Assembly (NCBI RefSeq): GCF_024733555.1
Contig: NZ_JANIOF010000004.1
Coordinates: 186,001 to 250,000 of the forward strand
Length of the DNA stretch: 64,000 nucleotides
Source of the DNA: Paenibacillus sp. SC116
GTDB lineage: Bacteria > Bacillota > Bacilli > Paenibacillales > Paenibacillaceae
Reading direction: 5' to 3'
Below the pieces are notes generated by a model, which was not told where the DNA came from, did not search any database, and saw only the letters and a list, made by a program, of their open reading frames with translations. Each line of letters begins with the position of its first letter. The stretch's first letter is position 1. Below are positions 7,164 through 15,872 of this stretch, one piece after another. A program made the translations under genes and the position numbers.

Positions 7164-9134
7164 TTGAATATATCACATTTGGTGCGAGGGATGACCGGGG
7201 AGGCGAAGCCCGGAGACTCGCGGGCGTTAGAGCTTCGTTCCGGACAAGTTGTCCGCGGTGTCGTTATGAGTGTATCGGAAAATGGACAAGAAGCAGTTGT
7301 ACAAATAAATGGCGTGCCCGTCAAAGCGGTGCTTGAAACACCTATGCGTCCAGGTCAGACGACATGGATGCAAGTGCAAGGCCAACAAGAAGATGGGCTT
7401 ATTATGTTAAAGCAATCGGAAGCTCATTCTTCGCAGCCGCTGCCTACGATAGCAGACGCGCTTAAGCAAGCAGGGCTTCCAGACGAGCCGTGGGCGCGAA
7501 CGATACTGCGCGATTTGCAGAAGAGTGGAATTCCGTTGACGAGGGAAACAATGGCGCAGTTGTCAAAGGTAATGGCAATGAAGCCTGATGGTGTGGCAAT
7601 GGAGGAATGGGTGCAGACGGCTGCACTGGCTTTGAAGCGCAATTTGCCGCTGACGGCCGAGACGATGCGAGGTTTGCAGACTGTTCTATTTGGCAGGCCG
7701 ATGCATGATATGCTGACGCAGTTGACACGCAGTAGTGAAGCTTGGCTTAATTCTTCGGCTTCATCTGGAGCACCTGCGATGACAGGGGCTGTTAAGGATG
7801 CGATGGCACTTGTTCGTACGCTGATAGCCATGATGCCCAACCCTACTAATGGTGGGGATTTGACGGGGGATGGCGGCGGTTCGGCACGTGGAGGGCAGTC
7901 ATCGGCCGCAGGAACAACTGTGCCGTTTGCTACGAACTTAAATAGTAATGCGGGTAGTGGAGCGCCAGTTGGAACACAGTCCGCTGGAATTTCACAACCT
8001 TCAAGTGCGGCACAGGCAGGTGCTGCAACAGGTGGTGCTGCCCAAGGTGCGGCGAACGGATCGGCAGGAGGGGCAGCTGCTCAAGCAGGAGCGGGAGCCT
8101 CTGCCGCAAATGGTTCCGCTGCGCCAGTTGGCGGCGCGGCGGCGAATGCAGCCCCTGCGATGCCAACTGGCGCAGGGGCTGCTGGAAGCCCCCAACCAGC
8201 TGAAGCTGGGCTGGCTGGGCGTCAAGCTGCGGGATCCGCACCTACAGGTGATGGCGCGGATCCCGCAGCGCAGCGCCCGACAAGCGCTCCATCCAATGGA
8301 GGCGCGCTTATCGGGCGTATGTTGACGCTGCTCGGCGTATCGCACGAGCAGCAAGTGCAGCGCGCGCTGCTGCACAGCACAGCAGGCGCTGCACAGGCGG
8401 CGCCGCAGGCTGATGCGCCGCCTGCGAGCGCGAGCGGCACAGCCGCACAACAGCAGGCTACGCCTGCAAGTGCGGATAGCGCTCGCGCTGGCGTGCCTAT
8501 GGCACGCCTAGGGGCGGACGCCGCGCAAGCAGGAGCGGCTTCTGCCCCATTGCCAGCGGCAGCCGTAGCGCAGAGCGCCGCTCCGGCTGCCGCCACGGAG
8601 TCGCTGAAGAGTACGCTGCTTCAGCTCCTCCAGCACGAGCAGCTGCCGCCAGCAGTACGCGATGCGGCACAGCAGCTCGTGCAAAATATTACGGGACAGC
8701 AGTTGCTCTTAACGAGTGATCGATCATTGCCATTCGCACATGTCACCTTACACGTCCCGTTTGTGACGCCAGATGGGCGTCAGACAGCAGCTGTGCATAT
8801 CCAAGCCCGCCAAGGCCGTAAGGGCGAGCTTGATGCAGACAATTGCCGCCTATGGTTCGATTTGGACCTGAAGGCGCTAGGACATACCGTTGTCGACGTT
8901 AACGTGGTCGACAAACTCGTTGCGTTGAACATCCACCATCCGAGCGAGCAGGTGCAAGAAGCGCTGCAAGGCTATCGTGAAGAAATCGACCAAGCGCTAG
9001 CAGGTATCGGTTATCAATTGTCGGCATTCCGAGTGCAGGAGCCTCCTGAGAAGCATGTGGATACAGCAGAAGTAGATCGTAAGCTCGATTCGTATTCACC
9101 GACTCCATATAAAGGGGTGGATCTGCGCATATGA
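7164..9134 (+). CDS. ylqG: YlqG: FliK-like protein with a long Ala-rich linker
   Basis: The start is TTG 7164, fixed by GGAGG at 7152-7156; a nearby ATG at 7160 is in another frame. The 656-residue protein has three parts. An N-terminal domain (1-215) includes a small beta-rich module (LRSGQVVRGVVMSVSENGQ). A low-complexity linker (about 215-475) is dominated by Ala, Gly, Gln, Ser and Pro. A C-terminal domain (about 477-645) includes HVPFVTPDGRQTAAVHIQ and CRLWFDLDLKALGHTVVDV and resembles the Flg_hook domain of FliK (my reading of the pattern). It overlaps ylqH by four bases (ATGA). FliK proteins measure hook length by contacting FlhB-C, and the next gene is an FlhB-C homologue. The operon's own fliK is at 29204, so this would be a second module. 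Family placement is good; function is inference. Confidence 0.75.
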   Translation: MNISHLVRGMTGEAKPGDSRALELRSGQVVRGVVMSVSENGQEAVVQINGVPVKAVLETPMRPGQTTWMQVQGQQEDGLIMLKQSEAHSSQPLPTIADALKQAGLPDEPWARTILRDLQKSGIPLTRETMAQLSKVMAMKPDGVAMEEWVQTAALALKRNLPLTAETMRGLQTVLFGRPMHDMLTQLTRSSEAWLNSSASSGAPAMTGAVKDAMALVRTLIAMMPNPTNGGDLTGDGGGSARGGQSSAAGTTVPFATNLNSNAGSGAPVGTQSAGISQPSSAAQAGAATGGAAQGAANGSAGGAAAQAGAGASAANGSAAPVGGAAANAAPAMPTGAGAAGSPQPAEAGLAGRQAAGSAPTGDGADPAAQRPTSAPSNGGALIGRMLTLLGVSHEQQVQRALLHSTAGAAQAAPQADAPPASASGTAAQQQATPASADSARAGVPMARLGADAAQAGAASAPLPAAAVAQSAAPAAATESLKSTLLQLLQHEQLPPAVRDAAQQLVQNITGQQLLLTSDRSLPFAHVTLHVPFVTPDGRQTAAVHIQARQGRKGELDADNCRLWFDLDLKALGHTVVDVNVVDKLVALNIHHPSEQVQEALQGYREEIDQALAGIGYQLSAFRVQEPPEKHVDTAEVDRKLDSYSPTPYKGVDLRI

Positions 9135-9445
9135 GTCGCAAGTCATCAACATCAGCTTCGCAGAAGCGAGGCAAGGCGGTTGCGCTTTCCTATGAGCCAG
9201 GACAAGCAACAGCTCCTGTTGTTGTAGCCAAAGGGCAAGGATTGTTAGCTGAGCGTATTGTTGCTACGGCTGTCGAAAATGGTGTCCCCATACAAGAGGA
9301 TGCTTCTCTTGTTGAGGTTCTTTCTAAGCTTGATCTGGATCAGCAGATTCCTGGTGAGCTGTATCAGTTAGTAGCAGAGGTACTCACATTTGTATATCGT
9401 TCCGATCAACGTGCAGCGAAAGGGTGGGTGCGAGGGGATGATTGA
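9131..9445 (+). CDS. ylqH: YlqH: stand-alone FlhB cytoplasmic-domain homologue (FlhX-like)
   Basis: The 104 residues align with the part of FlhB after its autocleavage site. ALSYEPGQATAPVVVAKGQG matches IALKYEGGSMEAPQVIAKGQ of the FlhB encoded at 38328, and IPGELYQLVAEVLTFVYRSD matches VPADLFQAVAEVLAYVYKLK. It has no membrane segments and no NPTH motif, so it corresponds to the already cleaved fragment. Separate FlhB-C proteins (HP1575/FlhX of Helicobacter) can substitute for that domain. The start codon overlaps the ylqG stop, so translation is coupled. The role here is inferred. Confidence 0.85.
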   Translation: MSRKSSTSASQKRGKAVALSYEPGQATAPVVVAKGQGLLAERIVATAVENGVPIQEDASLVEVLSKLDLDQQIPGELYQLVAEVLTFVYRSDQRAAKGWVRGDD

Positions 9446-9839
9446 GCGGAAGCAGTCGTCAACTGGAGGCGTTCAGCGCAACCGTCGTGAGATAGGCAAA
9501 CAAGCGGAGCAACAAGCAGAGCAGCATTTAACGCGGATCGGTTGGACAATTGTCGAGCGCAATTGGCGCTGTCGTCAGGGAGAGTTGGATTTGATTGCTC
9601 GGGACGGTGAGTGGTGGGTGTTCATTGAAGTTCGCAGCCGTACGGAAGGCGGCTCCTTTGGCACAGCTCGTGAAGCGATAGATATGCGCAAACAGCAGCA
9701 AGTAAGAGCGATAGTAGAACAGTACATTCATCGGCATCGTCTGTATGAGGCGAAGATTCGCTGTGATGCCATTATCATTACGTATACAAGGCGAGGAGAT
9801 GCATTGCCGGAACTTGAACATATTGCTCATGCATTTTAA
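9438..9839 (+). CDS. yraN: YraN-family (UPF0102) putative endonuclease
   Basis: This 133-residue protein of the UPF0102 family has an endonuclease-like fold related to Holliday junction resolvases. The family core is present: EQHLTRIGWTIVERNWRC, then the acidic signature GELDLIARDGEWWVFIEVRSR (about residues 47-67). In this motif the usual Lys of EVKxR is Arg. The start is ATG 9438 inside the ylqH end (8-bp overlap). An upstream in-frame start at 9390 would add 16 residues that do not fit the family. No cellular role is firmly established for the family. Confidence 0.85.
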   Translation: MIERKQSSTGGVQRNRREIGKQAEQQAEQHLTRIGWTIVERNWRCRQGELDLIARDGEWWVFIEVRSRTEGGSFGTAREAIDMRKQQQVRAIVEQYIHRHRLYEAKIRCDAIIITYTRRGDALPELEHIAHAF

Positions 9840-10231
9840 CTGTAATTTTCGATTGCAGTAGATGGATGAATCATGTTGGATTAAGGGTAAGGGTATCAGA
9901 CGCTTTCATACTAACAGTAATACGTAAAATAGAATCGGTTGAGGCATTTGGTGCCTTATACAACTGCAGAAATATGAATACGCCGCTAATAACAGTAGGT
10001 ATAGGGTGCTGTTATTAGCGGCGTATTTAAATGATTGAGTATGTTTGAATCGCAAAGTATTAACGGATTGGATTCCGTACTTTAACACATTTATCAGATT
10101 CGTTTAATCCCATTCCACTGTTACGTCCTCATCTATTTACAAGATTCCAATATTAATTTATTTGCATAACGTGGGTAACGTTTATTGCTTTGGAATGGTC
10201 TAATCCTAAGCTTAGCACTTAAGGAAATACA
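9840..10231. other. Convergent intergenic region yraN/comM
   Basis: These 392 bases hold the 19-bp hairpin at 9977-10027 and a smaller imperfect hairpin at 10054-10083 (arms AAAGT/ACTTT and ACGGA/TCCGT). I see no open reading frame with a ribosome binding site and no RNA gene. Confidence 0.5.
9977..10027. terminator. Long bidirectional hairpin between yraN and comM
   Basis: A 19-bp perfect stem (9977-9995 with 10009-10027) has a 13-nt loop and AT-rich flanks on both sides. It lies between the convergent yraN and comM and could end transcription from both directions. It is 138 bases past the yraN stop. U-tracts are weak on both strands. Confidence 0.6.
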
Positions 10232-11779
10232 TTATGCAGGTCGATCAAGTTTGCGATAGCTGATCGCTTCTGCCAGATGCCCGATCTCGATCTGATCACA
10301 ATCATCTAGGTCTGCAATGGTGCGTGCGAGCTTAAGAATGCGATCGTGCGCACGAATGCTTAATCCGAGTTCATCATACACTTGCTGAAGCATAGTAGAA
10401 GACGCTGTAGAAAGGGCGCAATATTGCTGGAGCCAGGATCCCCTTAATTCGCTGTTGAAGCGTAATGGCAAATGACGATAGCGGTGCAACTGGCGGTCAT
10501 GAGCTTGCATGACCTGCTCTCGCAATTGAGCGGAGCTGATAACTTTGTTACTGCTTGCGTGCAACGAGATGCGAGGTACTTCTAGCTGCATATCAATCCT
10601 ATCTAATAATGGGCCAGATAGGCGCGAGCGATAATGATGCAGGCGTGCGGGTGTGCAAGTGCATATGGAGTGCTCAGTAGCTTGAAAATTCCCACAAGGA
10701 CATGGATTCATACTAGCCGCCAGCATAAAATGCGCAGGGAAACGATATACAGCCCGTGTGCGGCTAATCGTGACATGTCGATCCTCCAAGGGCTGTCGCA
10801 GCACTTCTAGCGTTTGACGTGGGAATTCGGGCAGTTCATCTAGAAACAACACGCCTCGATGAGCGAGGCTAATTTCACCGGGTTTAGGGATACTCCCTCC
10901 ACCAATTAATCCAGCAGGAGAAATCGAATGGTGGGGAGAGCGGAAAGGTCTCGTCTGAATCAATCCTGTTGATGAATGCTCCCATTTGCCAGACACACTA
11001 TACAGCTTGGAAACTTCTAAGGCCTCATCTTCTGTTAACAACGGAAGTATCGTTGGAAGACGACGTATGAGCATCGTCTTGCCTGTTCCAGGAGGACCAC
11101 TAAGCAAAATGTTGTGCATGCCAGCAGCGGCGACGGTCATGGCTCGTTTGGCATGTTCTTGACCTCGGACATCGGCATAGTCTTCTTGTCCCTCGACTGG
11201 TGTTTCGGATTTATTCATAGGTGGTGCATAAGATGAATTAGGAGAGAACAAAAGGCTGGACAAGCTGCCACCAGTGTCAGCTACCTGACGTAATTGAGCT
11301 AATGTAGACAGGCCGTAAACCTCGATTCCGCTTACCAATACTGCTTCGGGTGCGTTATCACTGGGAACAAGTACTTGAGTAAAGCCTTGTCTTCTCGCCT
11401 CATCGACTAAGGACAATATACCTGGGATGGGACGCGTCGTTCCGTCTAAGGATAATTCACCTGCGACAAGCATATTACGAAAAGGGGATAAATCGAGTTG
11501 GCCGCTAGTGCCAAGTATGCCGATTGCCATGGCCAAGTCGTAAGAGGTTCCTACTTTGCGCAAATCAGCCGGGGCTAAATTAATTGTTATGCGTTCTAAA
11601 GGAAACTTCCAGCCGCAATTGCGCACCGAGCTGCGGACTCGATCGATAGATTCCCTCACTGCTGCGTCTGGTAAGCCTACTACTGCAACATGTGGCAATC
11701 CTGAGGAAATATCAAACTCCATTTGAATCATGCGGCCTTCGACTCCATATACAGCTGCACTCCATACACTTCCATACAT
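10232..11779 (-). CDS. comM: ComM/YifB family Mg-chelatase-like AAA+ ATPase
   Basis: This 515-residue AAA+ protein of the YifB/ComM family acts as a DNA branch-migration helicase during natural transformation in Gram-negatives; its role in Firmicutes is less clear. An N-terminal Lon-like domain starts MYGSVWSAAVYGVEG and includes PHVAVVGLPDAAVRES. Walker A GPPGTGKT lies at about 228-235 and Walker B LFLDELPEF at about 310-318. A cysteine cluster NPCPCGNF...CTCTP follows, then a C-terminal helical domain. The start at 11779 is preceded by AGAGGTG; an in-frame extension to 11908 has no family counterpart and contains the promoter. It is the only minus-strand gene in the window. Confidence 0.92.
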   Translation of the reverse strand: MYGSVWSAAVYGVEGRMIQMEFDISSGLPHVAVVGLPDAAVRESIDRVRSSVRNCGWKFPLERITINLAPADLRKVGTSYDLAMAIGILGTSGQLDLSPFRNMLVAGELSLDGTTRPIPGILSLVDEARRQGFTQVLVPSDNAPEAVLVSGIEVYGLSTLAQLRQVADTGGSLSSLLFSPNSSYAPPMNKSETPVEGQEDYADVRGQEHAKRAMTVAAAGMHNILLSGPPGTGKTMLIRRLPTILPLLTEDEALEVSKLYSVSGKWEHSSTGLIQTRPFRSPHHSISPAGLIGGGSIPKPGEISLAHRGVLFLDELPEFPRQTLEVLRQPLEDRHVTISRTRAVYRFPAHFMLAASMNPCPCGNFQATEHSICTCTPARLHHYRSRLSGPLLDRIDMQLEVPRISLHASSNKVISSAQLREQVMQAHDRQLHRYRHLPLRFNSELRGSWLQQYCALSTASSTMLQQVYDELGLSIRAHDRILKLARTIADLDDCDQIEIGHLAEAISYRKLDRPA

Positions 11780-11878
11780 AGAAAAAACACCTCTTCTTTC
11801 ACATTCCGGATTGTAGTAAAGGAATGCGCAAGAAAGGTGCTTCCTTATCAAAGCGCGAATAATATCAATTTGTGATAT

Positions 11879-11908
11879 ATTATATGGAAGAAACGCATTT
11901 TTCGTCAA
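11879..11908 (-). promoter_or_regulatory. Sigma-A promoter of comM
   Basis: On the minus strand TTGACG (11908-11903), an 18-bp spacer and a perfect TATAAT (11884-11879) lie about 100 bases before the comM start. Confidence 0.7.
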
Positions 11909-12256
11909 CTAGCTGATAGAATTCTACTAGTTTTAGAGAAATTAGGTACTAAAATTGTATGCTAAATGACCTAAAAATAGTGATCTATCTCAATAGGAGA
12001 TGAATTTGATATCAAACAAATGTGCTTTTTGTAATAATTTTGGTAGGAAAGCGCTTTAAAAACATGATACAATGTCTTCGGATTGGTTGGAATTATCGTC
12101 CATTCCTTGACATGCACTTGTATTAAAGTTGCAGCAGACCTTAGTATTAACCGTTCCTCTGTTAACGACACAGCTGTCGAAATATGCAAGGAGCATTAGC
12201 TTGGCTGCATAAGCATTATCATTCTAACCCATACGATTCGGATAGGGGGATGCACA
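11909..12256. other. Divergent intergenic region comM/sucC
   Basis: This region holds the sucC promoter area. Besides the candidate cre site and -10 listed separately, I see no gene. A 72-codon minus-strand frame inside it has no ribosome binding site or recognisable sequence. Confidence 0.5.
12046..12059 (+). promoter_or_regulatory. Candidate CcpA-binding cre site before sucC
   Basis: GGAAAGCGCTTTAA at 12046-12059 fits the cre consensus TGWAARCGYTWNCW at 12 of 14 positions, with an AAAGCGCTTT palindromic core. It overlaps the expected -35 region of a TACAAT -10 at 12068-12073. That position would favour repression of sucCD on good carbon sources. CcpA control is an inference. Confidence 0.5.
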
Positions 12257-13417
12257 ATGAATATCCATGAATATCAAGGCAAAGAAGTATTAAAACAATA
12301 CGGCGTTGCTGTACCGAATGGTAAAGTTGCGTTCAGCGTGGATGAAGCCGTGCAAGCTGCAGAACAATTAGGTACACCAGTAGTAGTCGTTAAGGCTCAA
12401 ATTCATGCAGGCGGCCGCGGTAAGGCAGGCGGTGTTAAAGTTGCGAAGGGCCTAGATGAGGTTCGTGCCTATGCAAGCGAAATACTAGGTAAAGTGCTCG
12501 TAACACACCAAACTGGCCCTGAGGGTAAAGAGGTTAAGCGTCTCTTAATAGAGGAAGGCTGCGACATCAAGAAAGAATACTACGTTGGTATTGTAGTAGA
12601 TCGCGCGACAGGACGCGTCGTTATGATGGGTTCTGAAGAGGGCGGTATGGATATCGAAGAGGTAGCAGAGAACACGCCTGAAAAGATTATTAAAGTTGTA
12701 GTTGATCCAGCTGTAGGGCTTCAAGTATTCCAAGCTCGCAAGTTGGCATACGACATTAATATCCCAGGTGAGCTTGTGAACAAAGCAGTTAAGTTCATGC
12801 TGGCTCTCTATCAAGCTTTCGTAGATAAAGATTGCTCGATCGCAGAGATCAATCCTCTTGTTGTTACTGGTGACGGACAAGTTATGGCATTGGATGCGAA
12901 GTTGAACTTCGATTCTAACGCACTATATCGCCATAAAGATATTTTGGAATATCGTGACCTTGATGAAGAAGATGAGAAAGAAATCGAAGCATCCAAGTAT
13001 GATCTGAGCTACATTGCGTTAGACGGTAACATTGGCTGTATGGTTAATGGTGCGGGTCTTGCGATGTCTACAATGGATATTATCAAATATTATGGCGGCG
13101 AGCCGGCTAACTTCCTTGATGTAGGGGGCGGCGCGACGACTGAGAAAGTTACAGAAGCATTCAAAATTATTTTGTCGGATCCGAATGTTAAAGGCATCTT
13201 CGTCAACATTTTCGGCGGCATTATGCGCTGTGATGTTATTGCGAACGGTGTGGTTGAAGCGGCGAAGCAAGTTGGCTTAAGTCGTCCACTAGTCGTACGC
13301 TTAGAAGGTACGAACGTTGAGATTGGTAAACGCATCTTGAACGAATCCGGCCTGAATATCGTAGCAGCGGATTCCATGGCTGACGGAGCGCAAAAAATTG
13401 TCGCTTTGGTTCAATAA
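12257..13417 (+). CDS. sucC: Succinate--CoA ligase (ADP-forming) subunit beta
   Basis: SucC with SucD converts succinyl-CoA to succinate with substrate-level phosphorylation in the TCA cycle. The ATP-grasp fold is clear: [17 protein letters not shown] at the N-terminus, [12 protein letters not shown] (about 53-64), [12 protein letters not shown] (about 193-204) and the CoA-ligase-type C-terminal domain with [13 protein letters not shown] and [19 protein letters not shown]. The length of 386 residues is typical. ATG 12257 follows a GGGGG site. It forms an operon with sucD, 26 bp downstream. Confidence 0.97.
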   Translation: MNIHEYQGKEVLKQYGVAVPNGKVAFSVDEAVQAAEQLGTPVVVVKAQIHAGGRGKAGGVKVAKGLDEVRAYASEILGKVLVTHQTGPEGKEVKRLLIEEGCDIKKEYYVGIVVDRATGRVVMMGSEEGGMDIEEVAENTPEKIIKVVVDPAVGLQVFQARKLAYDINIPGELVNKAVKFMLALYQAFVDKDCSIAEINPLVVTGDGQVMALDAKLNFDSNALYRHKDILEYRDLDEEDEKEIEASKYDLSYIALDGNIGCMVNGAGLAMSTMDIIKYYGGEPANFLDVGGGATTEKVTEAFKIILSDPNVKGIFVNIFGGIMRCDVIANGVVEAAKQVGLSRPLVVRLEGTNVEIGKRILNESGLNIVAADSMADGAQKIVALVQ

Positions 13418-13443
13418 TCTGGCGAACGAGAGGTGGATGTGCG

Positions 13444-14382
13444 ATGAGTATCTTAATTAACAAAGAAACCAAAGTCATTACACAAGGAATTACGGGCGCT
13501 ACAGGACTGTTCCACGCGAAAGGCGCCCTTGAATATGGTACACAAATGGTCGGCGGAGTTACACCGGGTAAAGGTGGCACAACGGTTGACATTACACTTG
13601 ATAACGGTACAGAAGTTAAGCTTCCTGTTTTCAACACGGTTGCAGATGCTAAAGAAAAAACAGGCGCTACGGCAAGCGTTATTTACGTAGCTCCACCATT
13701 CGCGGCAGATGCAATCATGGAAGCAGTAGATGCGGACTTGGATCTCGTTATTTGTATTACAGAAGGAATTCCTGTTCTTGATATGGTAAAAGTGAAGCGC
13801 TATATGGAAGGCAAGCGTACGGTTCTTATCGGACCTAACTGCCCAGGCGTAATCACACCAGGCGAGTGCAAGATTGGTATTATGCCTGGATACATCCATG
13901 CACCAGGACATGTTGGTGTTGTTTCCCGTAGTGGAACATTGACATACGAAGCTGTACATCAGTTGACAACGCGCGGTATCGGGCAATCGTCTGCTGTAGG
14001 TATCGGTGGTGACCCGGTTAAAGGCTCTGAATTCATCGATATTTTAAGCCGTTTCAATGATGATCCGGACACATATGCTGTTATCATGATTGGCGAAATC
14101 GGTGGTACAGCTGAAGAAGAGGCGGCAGAATGGGTTAAAGCTAACATGAAGAAACCTGTCGTTGGCTTCATCGGCGGTGCAACAGCGCCTCCAGGGAAGC
14201 GTATGGGACATGCTGGCGCAATTATTTCCGGCGGCAAAGGTACGGCGGCTGAGAAAATTGCGGTTCTTGAGGCATGCGGCATCCAAGTGGCGCCTACACC
14301 TTCTGAAATGGGCTCTACATTGGTTCGTGTTCTTGAAGAGAAGGGTATGTTGAAAGACTGTATTACACATCAACACGCGTAA
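13444..14382 (+). CDS. sucD: Succinate--CoA ligase subunit alpha
   Basis: SucD binds CoA and carries the phosphohistidine. The Rossmann N-terminus includes [16 protein letters not shown]. The active-site His lies in [17 protein letters not shown] (about residues 255-271). [20 protein letters not shown] is also conserved. At 312 residues it is a few residues longer than many homologues. GAGAGGTGG lies just before the start. A terminator follows 26 bases after the stop, so sucCD is a two-gene operon. Confidence 0.97.
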   Translation: MSILINKETKVITQGITGATGLFHAKGALEYGTQMVGGVTPGKGGTTVDITLDNGTEVKLPVFNTVADAKEKTGATASVIYVAPPFAADAIMEAVDADLDLVICITEGIPVLDMVKVKRYMEGKRTVLIGPNCPGVITPGECKIGIMPGYIHAPGHVGVVSRSGTLTYEAVHQLTTRGIGQSSAVGIGGDPVKGSEFIDILSRFNDDPDTYAVIMIGEIGGTAEEEAAEWVKANMKKPVVGFIGGATAPPGKRMGHAGAIISGGKGTAAEKIAVLEACGIQVAPTPSEMGSTLVRVLEEKGMLKDCITHQHA

Positions 14383-14408
14383 TAATTTCATATAGCAGTT
14401 AAATAAGG

Positions 14409-14455
14409 TAAGCAACCTTTTGCACTTGAGTGCGAGAGGTTGCTTATTTTTATTT
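14409..14455 (+). terminator. Terminator after sucCD
   Basis: A 10-bp stem (14409-14418 with 14437-14446) is capped by an inner GCACT/AGTGC stem and followed by TTTTTATTT. Confidence 0.85.
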
Positions 14456-14691
14456 ACATCACGTCGAATGAGTCGGTTAACATCTTAATTTTGAAATTTT
14501 ATTTTACAAACTTATCAAGAGAAGTATTGGTTAGAGCTTGTTTTTTTTCAGGTGTTATGTAAAGGAATCGTAGGGATATTGCAAAGTTAAGATATACGCA
14601 TGTAAACGTATACTTGCATTCTGTCTTAAGGTAAAGCAAAATAAGGGGAGCGGTTGACCAGCTTCCTTCATCTGTAAGAGGAGGAAAGAAG
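14456..14691. other. Intergenic region before dprA
   Basis: The sucD-dprA gap is about 309 bases including the terminator. The remainder shows an imperfect inverted repeat TATACG/CGTATA (14593-14612) but no promoter that I can call and no ComK box (AAAA-N5-TTTT). Confidence 0.4.
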
Positions 14692-15810
14692 ATGAGTCGA
14701 ATGTGGAGGATTCAAGATTGTTTGTTTGCCTTACATCAAATAAAGGGTATAGGTTGGCATACAATCGATACATGCATCAAACTGCTTGGGGGCGAGCAAT
14801 TGCCTGCATGGCTTGATCGGCCATATGCAGAGTGGATAGATGTGGGATTTAAGCCTGCTTTTGCACAACGCCTTGCTGCAGGGTACACGACGGGCGATTT
14901 GCAAAAAAGGTTGGAGCTGACGTATAAATCAGGTATAGATTGGATTACGATGTATGATGAAAGCTACCCAGAATGCTTGAAGGAGATCCATGAGCCACCT
15001 TGGGTGTTATATGGCCGTGGAGATTGGTCTGTGGCACAGCAATATTCCATCGCTATTGTCGGTACACGAAACCCAACTGTCTATGGCAAGACAGTGGCAA
15101 AGTCTTTATCTTCGCAATTGACGGATCATGGATTAGTCGTGGTGAGCGGGCTTGCACGTGGCATTGATGCCGTAAGTCATGAGGGAGCGCTGAATAATGG
15201 GCAAACGATAGCCGTACTTGGTACGAGCTCTGACGCGATTTATCCCGCCCAACACAATCATTTAGCAGAAAAGATAGCAGCGTCTGGCTTGGTCCTAACC
15301 GAGTACCCCTTAGGAACCCCAGGGCATCCTGGTATGTTTCCACGACGCAATCGTATTATTGCTGGACTTAGTTTAGGGACAGTCGTTGTCGAGGCAGCTG
15401 TTAGAAGCGGGGCGCTTATTACAGCGCAGTTTGCATTAGAAGCTTCGCGAGATATATTTGCAGTCCCAGGTCCCGTTACTTCACCTAAATCCGCAGGGAC
15501 ATTCGAATTGTTGAAGCAGGGGGCTAAGCCTGTTGCAACAGCAGGGGATATTGTGGAAGAATACGTTCACCTGTTGACAAGCCTGCCTAAGTCATACAAT
15601 AATGAAACGGTCGTAGCTGTGAAGGCTAATGAATTGCTGAATGATATGGAGCAATTGTTGCTCCATATCATAAATGCACAAGATTGTACACTTGATGAGC
15701 TATTTCAGAAGAGTGGCATGCCATTTGCGAAGTTACATCAGCATTTGTTATCCTTACAAATAAAAAGACGTATTTATGAACATCAACCTGGAGTGTATCG
15801 TTCGTTATGA
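14692..15810 (+). CDS. dprA: DNA processing protein DprA (Smf)
   Basis: DprA protects incoming single-stranded DNA and loads RecA during transformation. The Rossmann-like core is complete: IAIVGTRNPTVYGK, VVVSGLARGIDAVSHEGAL, TIAVLGTSSDAIYPAQHNHL, PGMFPRRNRIIAGLS and GALITAQFALEASRDIFAVPG. A C-terminal winged-helix-like segment (about 320-372) follows. The length of 372 residues is normal for the two-domain form. GGAGGAAAG lies before ATG 14692. The order sucCD-dprA-topA matches B. subtilis. Confidence 0.96.
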   Translation: MSRMWRIQDCLFALHQIKGIGWHTIDTCIKLLGGEQLPAWLDRPYAEWIDVGFKPAFAQRLAAGYTTGDLQKRLELTYKSGIDWITMYDESYPECLKEIHEPPWVLYGRGDWSVAQQYSIAIVGTRNPTVYGKTVAKSLSSQLTDHGLVVVSGLARGIDAVSHEGALNNGQTIAVLGTSSDAIYPAQHNHLAEKIAASGLVLTEYPLGTPGHPGMFPRRNRIIAGLSLGTVVVEAAVRSGALITAQFALEASRDIFAVPGPVTSPKSAGTFELLKQGAKPVATAGDIVEEYVHLLTSLPKSYNNETVVAVKANELLNDMEQLLLHIINAQDCTLDELFQKSGMPFAKLHQHLLSLQIKRRIYEHQPGVYRSL

Positions 15811-15872
15811 ATGATTATTCTCAAGGAATTATAGGATAGTATTGATTGGTTGTCGGAGAGGAGGATGCGCCT

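Noticed and set aside
7930..8596. Several long open frames on both strands inside ylqG
   Set aside because: They are Arg/Cys/Leu-rich shadows of the Ala-rich linker, without ribosome binding sites.
11780..11908. Upstream extension of comM
   Set aside because: The extension overlaps the promoter and precedes the AGAGGTG site; the family starts at MYGSV.
11971..12189. 72-codon minus-strand frame in the comM-sucC gap
   Set aside because: No ribosome binding site or recognisable domain, and it covers the sucC promoter and cre candidate.
13453..13986. 177-codon minus-strand frame across sucD
   Set aside because: Antisense shadow of sucD with Cys/Asn-rich translation typical of reversed coding sequence.
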